Assembly: GCA_043557195.1 (NCBI GenBank)
Contig: CP121314.1
Location: 2,976,001 to 3,040,000 of the forward strand
DNA: 64,000 nt
Direction: 5' to 3'
Origin: Jejuia sp043557195
GTDB lineage: Bacteria > Bacteroidota > Bacteroidia > Flavobacteriales > Flavobacteriaceae
Part shown: piece by piece, positions 8,793 to 17,440 of the stretch
How positions within the stretch are numbered: position 1 is the stretch's first letter
How the letters are laid out: every line of letters starts with the position of its first letter
Translations under genes and position numbers: made by a program
The notes under the pieces: model-generated
Told to the model about the DNA's origin: nothing
The model's input: the letters and a program-made list of their open reading frames with translations, nothing else
Database searches by the model: none

Positions 8793-9575
8793 TTACGTTA
8801 GTGTTTGTACCAAAACCATTTCACCTGCAACCGCTTTTGCTAGCAAGGTTTTACCAGTTCCTGGAGGGCCTACTAGCAATGCACCTTTTGGTATTTTACC
8901 ACCTAAAGTGGTGTATTTTTCAGGGTATTTTAAGAAGTCAACAATTTCTTGCACTTCTTCTTTGGCACCTTCTAATCCGGCTACGTCCTTAAACGATGTT
9001 TTAACTTCAGTGTTTTGATCAAATAATTTTGCTTTAGATTTTCCAATGTTGAAAATTTGTCCGCCAGCACCTCCGCCAGCACCACCAGACATTCGACGCA
9101 TAATAAATATCCAAACACCAATTAATAGTACAAAAGGTAATATTCCAATTAAGAAATCTGCCAAATGATTTTCTTCAGTAATATATACTGGTTCTAAATC
9201 TAAATTTTCTCCTTCAATAATGTCATTCAACTCATTTTGAAAGATTTCTAACTCACCAAATTCAAATCTATAGTTGGGCGTTTGAGTAGAAGATAAACTA
9301 AAGCTTGTAGGCTTCGATTTCTTATGAACTTCTTTTTGAGATGCCTCCTTAGTTAAGTATACTTTAGCAAGCCTTCTATTTACAATTTCCACCTTTGCAA
9401 CATCTCCATCTCTTACAAATTTGAAAAATTGTGTTGGATTTGTTGAGTTTCCGGTGTCAATTCCGCTATTATTGAAAAGTGTAAATACCAAAAACAGGGA
9501 TAATATTATCCCATATATCCAATACGGACTAAATTTTGGTTTCTTTTCTTTTATATTTTTATTGTCTTTTGCCAT
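8793..9575 (-). pseudogene. ftsH: ftsH, N-terminal fragment (membrane and Walker A part)
   Basis: This is the first 253 residues of FtsH plus seven out-of-frame residues (VLVQTLT) and a stop. It has a first membrane segment (about 16-36), a periplasmic domain, a second membrane span (about 130-155), a Gly-rich linker, and Walker A GPPGTGKT at 236-243. After AVAGE the sequence jumps to codons that normally encode the stretch before GTNTNVIV, shifted by one base. Walker B (FIDEIDA) and the pore loop are missing. FtsH degrades misfolded membrane proteins and is usually needed for growth, so an assembly or sequencing fault is a serious possibility. It follows rsfS by 9 nt. Confidence 0.9.
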
Positions 9576-9584
9576 GTTCTGTTT

Positions 9585-9956
9585 TTAGTAACTCGTTTCT
9601 ATTACTGTTGTTTTTGCATCTCCCCAAAGGCTCTCAATGTCATAATACTCTCTTATATGCTTTTGAAACACATGTACAGCAATATTTACATAATCTAATA
9701 ATACCCATTCGGCATTGTCAGCGCCTTCTACATGCCACGGATGGTCCTTAAGTTCTTTACTTACTTTTTTCTGAATGGAATTAACTATAGCGTTAACTTG
9801 AGTATTTGAAGTTCCTTCACAAATTATAAAATAATCGCAAACTGTATTTTCAATTTCCCTTAGGTCTAAAATACTTATTTCCTTACCCTTTACATCTTCA
9901 ATTCCACTAATTATAACTGATATTAACTGATCTGCGCTTATTTTTTCTTTCGCCAT
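9585..9956 (-). CDS. rsfS: Ribosomal silencing factor RsfS
   Basis: 123 residues, the full length for the RsfS/Iojap family. Family motifs are VCDYFIICEGTSNTQVNAI and the C-terminal WVLLDYVNIAVHVF followed by YYDIESLWGDA. RsfS binds ribosomal protein uL14 and stops 50S and 30S from joining during starvation. It is the first gene of the minus-strand run rsfS-ftsH-LUD-cdsA-psd. A -7-like element (TAACTTTG on the minus strand, 9976-9983) lies just upstream. Confidence 0.93.
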   Translation of the reverse strand: MAKEKISADQLISVIISGIEDVKGKEISILDLREIENTVCDYFIICEGTSNTQVNAIVNSIQKKVSKELKDHPWHVEGADNAEWVLLDYVNIAVHVFQKHIREYYDIESLWGDAKTTVIETSY

Positions 9957-9975
9957 TAATTTTATTTAATTTGTG

Positions 9976-9983
9976 CAAAGTTA
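9976..9983 (-). promoter_or_regulatory. Candidate -7 promoter element for rsfS-ftsH
   Basis: Read on the minus strand this is TAACTTTG, a full match to the Bacteroidota TAnnTTTG -7 element. It lies about 20 nt upstream of the rsfS start. I found no TTG at the usual 19-21 nt upstream, so only half of the promoter is supported. Confidence 0.4.
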
Positions 9984-10049
9984 TTATTTTTTTAGTTCTT
10001 TATCCTTTAAAATTATCACAAGATTTTAAACAATAAAAATAACCTCTAA

Positions 10050-10781
10050 ATGCCTATAATCAAACTTGATGCCATTGACTCTACCAATACCTTTTTAAAG
10101 GGAATGATTAATTCGCAAACCGTTGAAGATTTTACGGTGGTAACAACAAAATATCAATCTGAAGGAAAAGGACAAATGGGAGCACATTGGACTTCTGAAG
10201 CATCAAAAAACCTTATGTTTAGTATGTTTGTTGATGTTTCTAAGATTGAATTGGAACATCCGTTTTACATTAGCATGGTAACAGCTTTGGCTTTACGGCA
10301 GAGTTTAAATTCATTTTTAATACCACAATTATTCATTAAATGGCCTAACGACATTTTGTCACAAAACAAGAAAATTTGTGGTATTTTAATTGAGAATGTC
10401 ATGAAACGAGGCTATGTAAATGCTTCAATAATTGGAGTGGGATTAAATGTAAATCAAATGGAGTTTGAAATGTTGCCAAATGCATCGTCATTAAAAAAAA
10501 TAACAGGGAGTGTTTTCGATACAGATGAACTTTTAGATTCAATTCTTTCAAGCATGAAGTTGTATGTTGAAAAGCTGAAAAACGGCAATTTCAAAGCATT
10601 AAAAGAGGAGTATGAATCCTATTTATTCCGAAAAAATAAACCCTCAACATTCAAAGATGCAAAGGGTAATTTATTTTCAGGTTATATAAAATCTGTAAAA
10701 GAATCTGGTGATTTACAAGTGTTATTAGAAGATAACATCACCAAGGCTTTTACTTTAAAAGATATTACCTTGATGTATTAA
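10050..10781 (+). CDS. birA: Biotin--[acetyl-CoA-carboxylase] ligase
   Basis: 243 residues, the catalytic type of BirA without the N-terminal DNA-binding domain, so it should not act as a repressor. It begins with DAIDSTNTFLK, contains the biotin/ATP-binding loop GKGQMGAHWTSE followed by NLMFS, and the KWPNDI motif, then a small C-terminal SH3-like part. It charges the biotin carboxyl carrier protein of acetyl-CoA carboxylase through biotinyl-AMP. It is divergent from rsfS. Its stop codon overlaps the SRPBCC stop codon on the other strand by four bases (TTAA). Confidence 0.93.
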   Translation: MPIIKLDAIDSTNTFLKGMINSQTVEDFTVVTTKYQSEGKGQMGAHWTSEASKNLMFSMFVDVSKIELEHPFYISMVTALALRQSLNSFLIPQLFIKWPNDILSQNKKICGILIENVMKRGYVNASIIGVGLNVNQMEFEMLPNASSLKKITGSVFDTDELLDSILSSMKLYVEKLKNGNFKALKEEYESYLFRKNKPSTFKDAKGNLFSGYIKSVKESGDLQVLLEDNITKAFTLKDITLMY

Positions 10782-11173
10782 ACCGCTTTAGGTAAATTGG
10801 TAGCCAATGTCTCTATAAATTTTGAAATAGGACCTTTCACCATCATCGCCATCATTGGATTGAAATCACCATTAAATTGTAATTGCACATCGCTATTCGC
10901 ATGTTCACCTTCAGAAATAACAGCAGTTAAAGAAAAGTCTATTTTTCCACCACCAGCACCAAATACAATTTTATTAGGTGGTATGACTTCTTTCTTTTTT
11001 AATATAATTTCTGGCATCCCTTTTAGAGCAAATAAAAATTTGTCTTCACCCAATACTTCAAACTTACTAATGTTTTCAGGCATTAAGGCTTCAAAATTTT
11101 TAATATCTGATATAAAGGTAAAAGTATCTTCTGGAGTTTTAGATACGCTTACTTTTGGAGATTCTAAATTCAT
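10778..11173 (-). CDS. SRPBCC (START-like) family protein
   Basis: 131 residues. The fold is suggested by KTPEDTFTFISDIKNFEALMP at the start, a beta-rich middle, and the C-terminal long helix PMMAMMVKGPISKFIETLATNLP. This helix-grip superfamily binds hydrophobic ligands, and no specific ligand can be given. It lies 79 nt downstream of pyrE on the same strand and converges on birA with a four-base overlap. Confidence 0.8.
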   Translation of the reverse strand: MNLESPKVSVSKTPEDTFTFISDIKNFEALMPENISKFEVLGEDKFLFALKGMPEIILKKKEVIPPNKIVFGAGGGKIDFSLTAVISEGEHANSDVQLQFNGDFNPMMAMMVKGPISKFIETLATNLPKAV

Positions 11174-11252
11174 AATAAATTAAATTGTTATTTGTTAAGC
11201 TACTTAGTAATTAGTCTAAAGGACTTTTTAACTAAACAGCATACTACGATTA

Positions 11253-11897
11253 TCAAATAGCGTTCCATTCACTAGGATTAGAATTCCATTCAGTTAGTAG
11301 CTCTAATTCGCTTTCAGTAATATAATTGGTTTGTAAGGCCTGTTCTAAAAGGCTTTCATAATTTCCAAGTGTATGTAATATAACCTCTTCTTTTTCAAAA
11401 TTTTCTTTTGAAACTTCAAATCCATAGGTGAAAATAGCCACCATACCTTTTACGTTAATGCCGCCATCTCTTAGGGCTTTTACAGCGTTCAAACTGCTTT
11501 TTCCAGTACTGATTAAATCTTCAACCACTACAACATTTTGTCCTTTTTCTATAAAACCTTCAATTTGGTTTTTTCTACCGTGGCCTTTGGCATCTGGTCT
11601 CACATAAATAAAAGGCAAGTTCAAGTACTCTGCTACCAACATGCCTATGCCTATGGCGCCTGTGGCTACTCCGGCAATAGCATCAGGTTTTCCATACTGA
11701 CGCTCTATATGTTTTGCCATAGTTTCGCGCACATAGTTACGAATAGGTGGGAATGAAAGAATAATTCTGTTATCACAATAAATAGGTGATTTCCAGCCAG
11801 AAGCCCAAGTAAACGGTTCTTTTGGACTCAATTTTATAGCATTTACTTGCAATAAAACTTCAGCTGTTTTTTTGGCGATATCTTTATTAAAAATCAT
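11253..11897 (-). CDS. pyrE: Orotate phosphoribosyltransferase
   Basis: 214 residues. The PRPP-binding motif VVVVEDLISTGKSS is intact. Other family parts are FTWASGWKSPIYCDNR near the N-terminus and VATGAIGIGMLVAEYLNLPF. It converts orotate and PRPP to orotidine monophosphate in de novo pyrimidine synthesis. A TAATTTTG sequence lies only 5-12 nt upstream of the ATG on the minus strand. If used as a -7 element it would give an almost leaderless mRNA, which is speculative. The NUDIX gene is divergent. Confidence 0.95.
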   Translation of the reverse strand: MIFNKDIAKKTAEVLLQVNAIKLSPKEPFTWASGWKSPIYCDNRIILSFPPIRNYVRETMAKHIERQYGKPDAIAGVATGAIGIGMLVAEYLNLPFIYVRPDAKGHGRKNQIEGFIEKGQNVVVVEDLISTGKSSLNAVKALRDGGINVKGMVAIFTYGFEVSKENFEKEEVILHTLGNYESLLEQALQTNYITESELELLTEWNSNPSEWNAI

Positions 11898-12028
11898 GAT
11901 GCAAAATTAAACATATATTTAGGATTACATAACTCGTTTTTCAGGAATAAAATATTTTTTTCAACAATGGTTGGTTTGTATTTAAAAATGATATTTTTAC
12001 CAAATAGAACTAGCATAAAAATAGCTAC

Positions 12029-12613
12029 ATGTATAAAATATTTGTTGGTGATAAGCCTATAATTTTAACTACTAAGCCAAAGGATAAAAAAGGAGTTAAA
12101 AACTATAATTTAAAGACAGTTATTCTCCGGAATGTTATACGAAAGCTGAACAATAGTTCTATTAAGGAAGCGCGATTGGTGCATAAGAATGAAGAAAAGC
12201 TACTAAAAAAATTCTTGAAAAAAGCACCAAATGTTATTGCTGGTGGTGGTAAGGTTTATAATGATAAAGGTAAAGTGCTTTTTATTTTTAGAAATGGAAA
12301 ATGGGATTTACCTAAAGGTAAAATTGAGAAAAAAGAAAGTATTGAGGAAACTGCAATAAGAGAGGTTGAGGAAGAGACAGGTGTAACAGGTTTAAAAATT
12401 ACAAAGCCATTAGAAACCACGTACCATATTTTTAAACGCCGTGGACGCTACAGAATAAAAATCACATATTGGTTTGAAATGAAAACGTCTTTTGACGGTA
12501 AATTATATCCGCAGGAAAAAGAAGGAATTACTAAGGTGAAATGGCTAGGGAAAAAGAAAATTGAAAAGGCTATGGAAAACTCGTATGCTAATATCAAGAT
12601 TCTTATTGATTAA
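12029..12613 (+). CDS. NUDIX hydrolase
   Basis: 194 residues with a complete Nudix box, GKIEKKESIEETAIREVEEE followed by TG, at about 95-117, which binds the divalent metal and the diphosphate. The N-terminal 65 residues are Lys-rich and outside the core domain. Nudix enzymes cleave nucleoside diphosphates linked to another group, and the substrate cannot be read from sequence. It is divergent from pyrE, a common flavobacterial arrangement, and converges on the M14 peptidase gene with a 3-nt gap. Confidence 0.88.
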   Translation: MYKIFVGDKPIILTTKPKDKKGVKNYNLKTVILRNVIRKLNNSSIKEARLVHKNEEKLLKKFLKKAPNVIAGGGKVYNDKGKVLFIFRNGKWDLPKGKIEKKESIEETAIREVEEETGVTGLKITKPLETTYHIFKRRGRYRIKITYWFEMKTSFDGKLYPQEKEGITKVKWLGKKKIEKAMENSYANIKILID

Positions 12614-12616
12614 ATT

Positions 12617-14350
12617 CTATTTTACCCTAAATACTGGATACTGCATATGTGCTGATTCGTAATGTTCACTTTGTTTGTGCAACCAATCCAATTGTGCGTA
12701 CCAATTGTTATTAAACTCGGTTAAGTCTTTTTTACGATGCTCAAATGCTTCTTTAAGTTTTGGATTGTTTTGTAAAAGTTCTAATGCTTTATCTTCCCAA
12801 ACATAAGGTGAGAATCCTTCCTTTTGTTGTAAAATGGTATCAAAGAAATTCCAGTTAAAAAAAGAGTCAGGGGCTTCTGGTTCCAACGTTGCCATTAAAT
12901 ATCTGAATGCATATTGATCTGTTTTGATGATATAGTCTCCGGAGCGAAATTGTATTTCTTTATCAAATGAAGTGACTTTTGTATTATAATGTTGATAATG
13001 GCCCTCATATGGTATTTTTCGTGTTTCGAAACTCTTTATACGATACCCTTCCACATTCAAAATAGTGTCTTTTTTAAAAGTAGTCATCTCGACGTGATTC
13101 AGCTTTAATAATTCAATCACTTTATGCCACCCTTGCGGAACGATATAAGCGCTTGGTATTTCAACTTTCAATTTTGGTTTATAATAATTTTGATAGTTTG
13201 TAGTTTTGGTAAAAGGTTTTGTTCTATCATATTTTAGTCTATCGAAACCCGTAATTTCACTAGTTACAATATTTGCTTCATAACCTTTAAAATTTAATGT
13301 TGAAGTCTGGGTAGTATCAATTTCCCAATCTAAAGTATAGTGTTGGTTTTTGTGCATTAAAAGCGGCATTTCTTTTCGTAGATTTTTGATGTGTTCAGCA
13401 TCAGTATCTACAATCTCAATCATGCTTTTCATCAATTCATAAGTGCCTTCAACACGTTGTTTGTAGGGTTTAAACATGTGTGTTTCTACCATCATTCCTA
13501 AAGTATTAAATAGGGTAGTGTACCCAGTGGAGTATCTTGGATAATCCATAAATTGCGAAAACCCTTTTTCGGGAACACTATTGAAAACATTAACATAAGG
13601 CGTGATGTCCCAATCTTTTTCCTTAAGTTTTTGCTCTAAATTTGGCATCATTTCAGTATGTAAATAATTGCCAAGTTTGTCGTCCAGTTTATTGTGCTGC
13701 GTGAATAAATGAGTAAGTGTATATTGATAATCTGCACCATTACTTACATGATTGTCTATGAACACATCAGGCTTTATAGAATGAAAAATTTGTGCAAAGG
13801 TTTTTGCATTTTTAGTGTCACATTTTATAAAATCGCGATTTAAATCATAGTTTCGAGCATTACCTCTAAAACCATATGCTTTTGGTCCGTTTTGGTTTGT
13901 TCTAGTTGTTGAATTTCTATTTAAACTACCACCAACGTTATAAATAGGAATAGTTGCAATAACGACATTTTTCGGCATTTCAATTTTATCTTGAATTATA
14001 TCTCGAAATAGTAGCATTGTAGCATCTATTCCATCAGACTCTCCAGGGTGAATGCCATTGTTTATTAATAAAATTCGTTTGTTAGTTCTAATGTTATCAA
14101 AGTTAAATACTGCATCAGGGTTTAGTGTAACTAGATGTAACGGTTTCCCAGAATCAGTCTCTCCAATGCTATTTATTGAGATTTCAGGATAGGCATGGGC
14201 TAATGCAGTATAAAAATTTATAGTTTCTTCATATGTAGCAGTTTCTAAACCACCAGATGTTTCAAATCGTGTTTCAAAAGTATAATCAGATGTTTCTTTT
14301 GAGTTTTGACAAGCAATACACAACACAAATAAGAAGAAGATTTTTTTCAT
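12617..14350 (-). CDS. M14 family zinc carboxypeptidase, lipoprotein
   Basis: 577 residues. A lipoprotein signal with lipobox CIAC (Cys14) places it in the envelope. The peptidase domain starts near residue 40. The zinc motif HPGESDG supplies His and Glu, and the third ligand is probably the His in DVFIDNHVSNG. A substrate-site Arg lies in GNARNYDLNRDF and a general-base Glu probably in MVETHMF. The region beyond 330 is beta-rich and unassigned. M14 enzymes remove C-terminal residues or trim peptidoglycan peptides; which of these applies is not clear. Confidence 0.85.
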   Translation of the reverse strand: MKKIFFLFVLCIACQNSKETSDYTFETRFETSGGLETATYEETINFYTALAHAYPEISINSIGETDSGKPLHLVTLNPDAVFNFDNIRTNKRILLINNGIHPGESDGIDATMLLFRDIIQDKIEMPKNVVIATIPIYNVGGSLNRNSTTRTNQNGPKAYGFRGNARNYDLNRDFIKCDTKNAKTFAQIFHSIKPDVFIDNHVSNGADYQYTLTHLFTQHNKLDDKLGNYLHTEMMPNLEQKLKEKDWDITPYVNVFNSVPEKGFSQFMDYPRYSTGYTTLFNTLGMMVETHMFKPYKQRVEGTYELMKSMIEIVDTDAEHIKNLRKEMPLLMHKNQHYTLDWEIDTTQTSTLNFKGYEANIVTSEITGFDRLKYDRTKPFTKTTNYQNYYKPKLKVEIPSAYIVPQGWHKVIELLKLNHVEMTTFKKDTILNVEGYRIKSFETRKIPYEGHYQHYNTKVTSFDKEIQFRSGDYIIKTDQYAFRYLMATLEPEAPDSFFNWNFFDTILQQKEGFSPYVWEDKALELLQNNPKLKEAFEHRKKDLTEFNNNWYAQLDWLHKQSEHYESAHMQYPVFRVK

Positions 14351-14479
14351 ATTTCAACTTTAAAAGCTAAAATTACGATAATTTATAATGACTACTTGAC
14401 AAGAAAATTAAGGAAACATTAGTGATTTTGTAACTCATAGAGTTTTAATTGTTTAATATGTAAATAGTAACAGTAATAC

Positions 14480-14509
14480 TTGTCTAAGAGGTTTTAAACT
14501 GTAAATTTG
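14480..14509 (+). promoter_or_regulatory. Promoter for the SulP transporter gene
   Basis: TTG at 14480-14482, a 19-nt spacer, and TAAATTTG at 14502-14509 match the Bacteroidota housekeeping promoter (TTTG, about 19 nt, TAnnTTTG) with ideal spacing. The start codon at 14529 would lie roughly 15 nt after the expected transcription start. Confidence 0.7.
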
Positions 14510-14528
14510 CACCTTCAAAAAACAAACC

Positions 14529-16142
14529 ATGACTGCATTTTTTAGAAAGCGTGCAAAAAACGCCAAAAACGATATTTTAAGTGGACTTACAGTGGCCTTG
14601 GCCTTGGTGCCAGAAGCAGTTGCATTTGCATTTGTTGCAGGAGTTGACCCACTAGTTGGACTATACGCAGCATTCATGATTGGTTTAATCACTTCTATTT
14701 TTGGAGGAAGACCTGGAATGATTAGTGGTGCAACAGGAGCTCTAGCAGTAGTTATGGTGAGTTTAGTAGCTGAAGGTAACGCCATGGGTGAAGCCTCAGA
14801 ACAATTAGGATTATACTATTTGTTTGTTACAGTTATTTTAATGGGAATTATTCAAGTGATGGCAGGTGTTTTAAAGCTTGGTAAATTTGTAAGACTCATT
14901 CCGCATCCCGTTATGATGGGCTTTGTAAACGGTTTAGCCATTGTTATTTTTCTATCACAATTAAACTTGTTTAAAGACGCTAATGGCGATTGGTTTACAG
15001 GTTCAGAGATGTGGATTATGTTAGGGTTAGTTGGTTTAACCATGGGTATCATGTTCGGTTTACCTAAACTTACCAAAAAACTCCCCGAAGCTTTAATAGC
15101 CATTTTAGTAGTATCTGCAATTGTGATTTTTGGAAATTTAGATGTAGCTACTGTTGGAAGTTTTATTCGTGATGGAGGTGGAGAAGGCCTAAAAGGTGGT
15201 TTGCCACAATTTCAAACAGATATATTTAATAAAGTACCGTTCAATTGGCAAACTCTAAAATTCATTGGGCCATACGCAGTTATTTTAGCAGCAATCGGAC
15301 TTATAGAATCCTTAATGACATTAAATTTAGTAGATGAAATTACCGAAACCAGAGGAAACGCCAATAGAGAATGTATGGCACAAGGCGGTGCCAATATTGT
15401 TACTGGTTTCTTTGGCGGTATGGGTGGTTGCGCTATGATTGGGCAATCGTTAATCAACATAAAAGGTGGCGGCAGAGGCCGATTATCAGGAATAGTGGCG
15501 GCAGTAGCATTATTAATCTTTATACTGTTCGCATCTGGGTTAATTGAACAAGTGCCAATTGCGGCCTTAGTAGGTGTAATGTTTATGGTAGTTATCGGCA
15601 CATTTGCATGGAGTAGTTTTAGAATTTTACGAAAAATACCGCTAACCGATGCCATCGTATTAATAGCAGTGTCGTTAATTACGGTTTGGAAAGATTTGGC
15701 AGTAGCCGTTATTGCAGGCGTTATTATCAGCGCACTGGTATTTTCTTGGGAAAACGCCAAACGCATTCGTGCAAGAAAACGTATGAGAGAAGACGGTACC
15801 AAAGTTTACGAAATTTGGGGTCCTTTGTTCTTCGGTTCAATTAAAGCATTTAACGATAAGTTCGATGTAAAAAACGACCCAGAACAAATAGAGATCGATT
15901 TTGTAGAATCACGTATCAGCGATCACTCTGCTCTAGAAGCCATTTTTAATTTGGTTGAGAAGTACGAAGCAGCAGGAAAATCTATCAAGCTTAAACATTT
16001 AAGCGAAGACTGCAAGGTGCTATTGTATAAATCTAATCCTAAGTTTAGGGAAGTAATAGTCGAAGATATTGACGATCCGCGCTATCACCTTGCCGAAAAT
16101 CCAGAAGCGTTTACAAAACCTCTTTCAGAGTATAAACTTTAA
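14529..16142 (+). CDS. SulP family inorganic anion transporter
   Basis: 537 residues with an SLC26/SulP membrane domain (about 15-410, 12-14 spans) and a short cytoplasmic STAS domain (about 420-510, YEIWGPLFFGSIKAF). Typical motifs include the N-terminal DILSGLTVALALVPEAVAFA and GATGALAVVM. Relatives import sulfate, bicarbonate or dicarboxylates, usually as H+ or Na+ symporters. No carbonic anhydrase gene lies beside it to suggest bicarbonate. It has its own promoter and is followed by a dispersed repeat and a large hairpin instead of an obvious simple terminator. Confidence 0.92.
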   Translation: MTAFFRKRAKNAKNDILSGLTVALALVPEAVAFAFVAGVDPLVGLYAAFMIGLITSIFGGRPGMISGATGALAVVMVSLVAEGNAMGEASEQLGLYYLFVTVILMGIIQVMAGVLKLGKFVRLIPHPVMMGFVNGLAIVIFLSQLNLFKDANGDWFTGSEMWIMLGLVGLTMGIMFGLPKLTKKLPEALIAILVVSAIVIFGNLDVATVGSFIRDGGGEGLKGGLPQFQTDIFNKVPFNWQTLKFIGPYAVILAAIGLIESLMTLNLVDEITETRGNANRECMAQGGANIVTGFFGGMGGCAMIGQSLINIKGGGRGRLSGIVAAVALLIFILFASGLIEQVPIAALVGVMFMVVIGTFAWSSFRILRKIPLTDAIVLIAVSLITVWKDLAVAVIAGVIISALVFSWENAKRIRARKRMREDGTKVYEIWGPLFFGSIKAFNDKFDVKNDPEQIEIDFVESRISDHSALEAIFNLVEKYEAAGKSIKLKHLSEDCKVLLYKSNPKFREVIVEDIDDPRYHLAENPEAFTKPLSEYKL

Positions 16143-16157
16143 GATTTAAGAATTTTT

Positions 16158-16246
16158 TATTTGGGCGTTACCCCAAAGGGTCGGGCTTTCACTACTCAAT
16201 CCCTCCTGCGTCGGGGATTTCAAACATGCCGTTCAATCCCTAACGC
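16158..16246 (+). repeat. Dispersed intergenic element, copy 2 (short form)
   Basis: It starts TATTTGGGCGTTACC 15 nt after the SulP stop and ends CAATCCCTAACGC at 16234-16246. The inner part (ACTACTCAATCCCTCC and onward) differs from the other two copies. As in copies 1 and 3, it lies in sense orientation behind a gene. Confidence 0.7.
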
Positions 16247-16298
16247 ACATGTCAGCCAACGTTGTTTTATAACCGAAAGTGATTTGTTTTTTGGAAGA

Positions 16299-16361
16299 TT
16301 CGTTTAATGGGTTGACGGATATGCGCCGTTCTTTAATGGCTTATATCCGCCGTTAAACGAA
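16299..16361. repeat. 63-nt near-perfect hairpin in the SulP-HEAT intergenic region
   Basis: The outer arms TTCGTTTAATGG (16299-16310) and CCGTTAAACGAA (16350-16361) pair over 12 bp. The middle arms CGGATAT (16316-16322) and ATATCCG (16343-16349) pair over 7 bp. The inner arms GCCGTT (16325-16330) and AATGGC (16335-16340) pair over 6 bp around a CTTT loop. The left arm has a 5-nt bulge, GTTGA. There is no U-run after it, so it is not a standard terminator. Flanking GCCAAC (16255-16260) and GTTAGC (16362-16367) form an imperfect outer inverted repeat, giving a loose resemblance to integron attC sites. The 314-nt gap 16143-16456 holds only this and repeat copy 2. Confidence 0.7.
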
Positions 16362-16456
16362 GTTAGCAGAAATTTTTGACAAAATCAAGTAAGAACCTTA
16401 GTATTCAATTCACTATTCCTAAACTAAAAACTCAAGGGTGAAAATCCGTATTCCTC

Positions 16457-16903
16457 TCAGCGCATCGGGCGTTTCAATTGCTCCTTAACACGCTCAAAAG
16501 ATTGTTTGCTAGCACGTTCCCAACGGTAAATATTATATGTTTTGTCTTTGTTGGCTTCCTGTTTGGCTTCTCTATCTCTCAATTCTTTAACCCAATTAAA
16601 GCGCTTTTTGGTGATAGAAATCACCAAATCGTCACCACAACCTAAAGCCTCCAAAGCATTTAAAGCAGCAATAGAAACATTTTGCACTTTATCATTGATA
16701 GCACGTAATAATACAGGAACAGAAGAACATTGTCCTGCATGCTCTAACGCTTCAGCAGCCAATTTTCTGGTGTTGTAGTTACCATGTTTTAAGGCATACT
16801 CTAGCTTAGGCACATCTTTAGTCTCCATCCAAAAACTTATAGTGTTTTCAGAAGGTTGAGTAACCTTCAATTTAAATAAGACATATGTGATGTTATGTAA
16901 CAT
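16457..16903 (-). CDS. HEAT-repeat domain protein
   Basis: 148 residues made of HEAT-type helical repeats (LEYALKHGNYNTRKLAAEAL, VPVLLRAINDKVQNVSIAAL) and a charged C-terminal end rich in Lys, Arg and Glu. No signal peptide or catalytic motif is seen. HEAT repeats act as protein-binding scaffolds. It is followed by coaD and ddl on the same strand, with a 63-nt gap to coaD. An upstream start codon is possible, but the first ATG gives a sensible domain. Confidence 0.7.
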   Translation of the reverse strand: MLHNITYVLFKLKVTQPSENTISFWMETKDVPKLEYALKHGNYNTRKLAAEALEHAGQCSSVPVLLRAINDKVQNVSIAALNALEALGCGDDLVISITKKRFNWVKELRDREAKQEANKDKTYNIYRWERASKQSFERVKEQLKRPMR

Positions 16904-16966
16904 GGAGTAGTGCAGATTAACTACTTATATGTAGCTAATTTGCCCAAAATGTTACAAAAGGAAGTA

Positions 16967-17422
16967 TTACTTAACCCTCACGCTATCTGGAACTAATTTT
17001 GTGTAATCTCCATTGTTTTTAATGACATCGCGTACAATCGAAGATGCAATATAAGAGGTGTCTGCTGAGGTCAATAAAAAGATAGTTTCAATAGGCGCCA
17101 AATCTCTATTGGTATGTGCAATGGCTTTTTCAAACTCAAAATCCGCTGGATTTCGTAAGCCTCTCAATATAAATTCTACATTATTTTTTAAGCAAAAATC
17201 AACAGTCAAACCTTCATAAGTCACCACTGTTACTTTAGGTTCATCTTTAAACGCATCAATAATAAACTGTTGACGTTCTTCTAGAGTAAACATATATTTT
17301 TTAGATGAGTTCACACCAATAGCTACGATGATTTCGTCAAAAAGTGTAACACCACGTTTAATGATGTCGTAATGTCCTAAAGTTAGCGGATCAAAAGACC
17401 CTGGGAAAATGGCACGTTTCAT
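16967..17422 (-). CDS. coaD: Phosphopantetheine adenylyltransferase
   Basis: 151 residues, full family length. The nucleotidyltransferase motif FPGSFDPLTLGH contains the T/HxGH signature, and the later motif SSIVRDVIKNNGD near the C-terminus matches the family ISSSxVR region. It makes dephospho-CoA from 4'-phosphopantetheine and ATP, the fourth step of CoA synthesis. It starts 18 nt after the ddl stop and is likely cotranscribed with it. Confidence 0.95.
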   Translation of the reverse strand: MKRAIFPGSFDPLTLGHYDIIKRGVTLFDEIIVAIGVNSSKKYMFTLEERQQFIIDAFKDEPKVTVVTYEGLTVDFCLKNNVEFILRGLRNPADFEFEKAIAHTNRDLAPIETIFLLTSADTSYIASSIVRDVIKNNGDYTKLVPDSVRVK

Positions 17423-17440
17423 ACGTTAAAAGTACAATTT

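Noticed and set aside
8793..8824. Programmed frameshift in ftsH
   Set aside because: A frameshift alone cannot explain the absence of about 75 conserved codons, including Walker B; there is no slippery sequence with the full coding region.
11895..11909. Leaderless pyrE promoter
   Set aside because: TAATTTTG fits the -7 element, but it is too near the ATG and there is no -33 TTG.
15212..15802. Long open frame antisense to the SulP gene
   Set aside because: The plus-strand frame encodes a clear transporter; the antisense frame has Pro/Ile-rich, non-protein-like composition.
16299..16361. Simple intrinsic terminator for the SulP gene
   Set aside because: The hairpin has no following U-run and lies more than 150 nt after the stop codon.
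16299..16361. Firm call of an integron attC site
   Set aside because: GTTAAAC fits one core site but the partner is GTTTAAT, and no integrase or second site is in the window; resemblance only.
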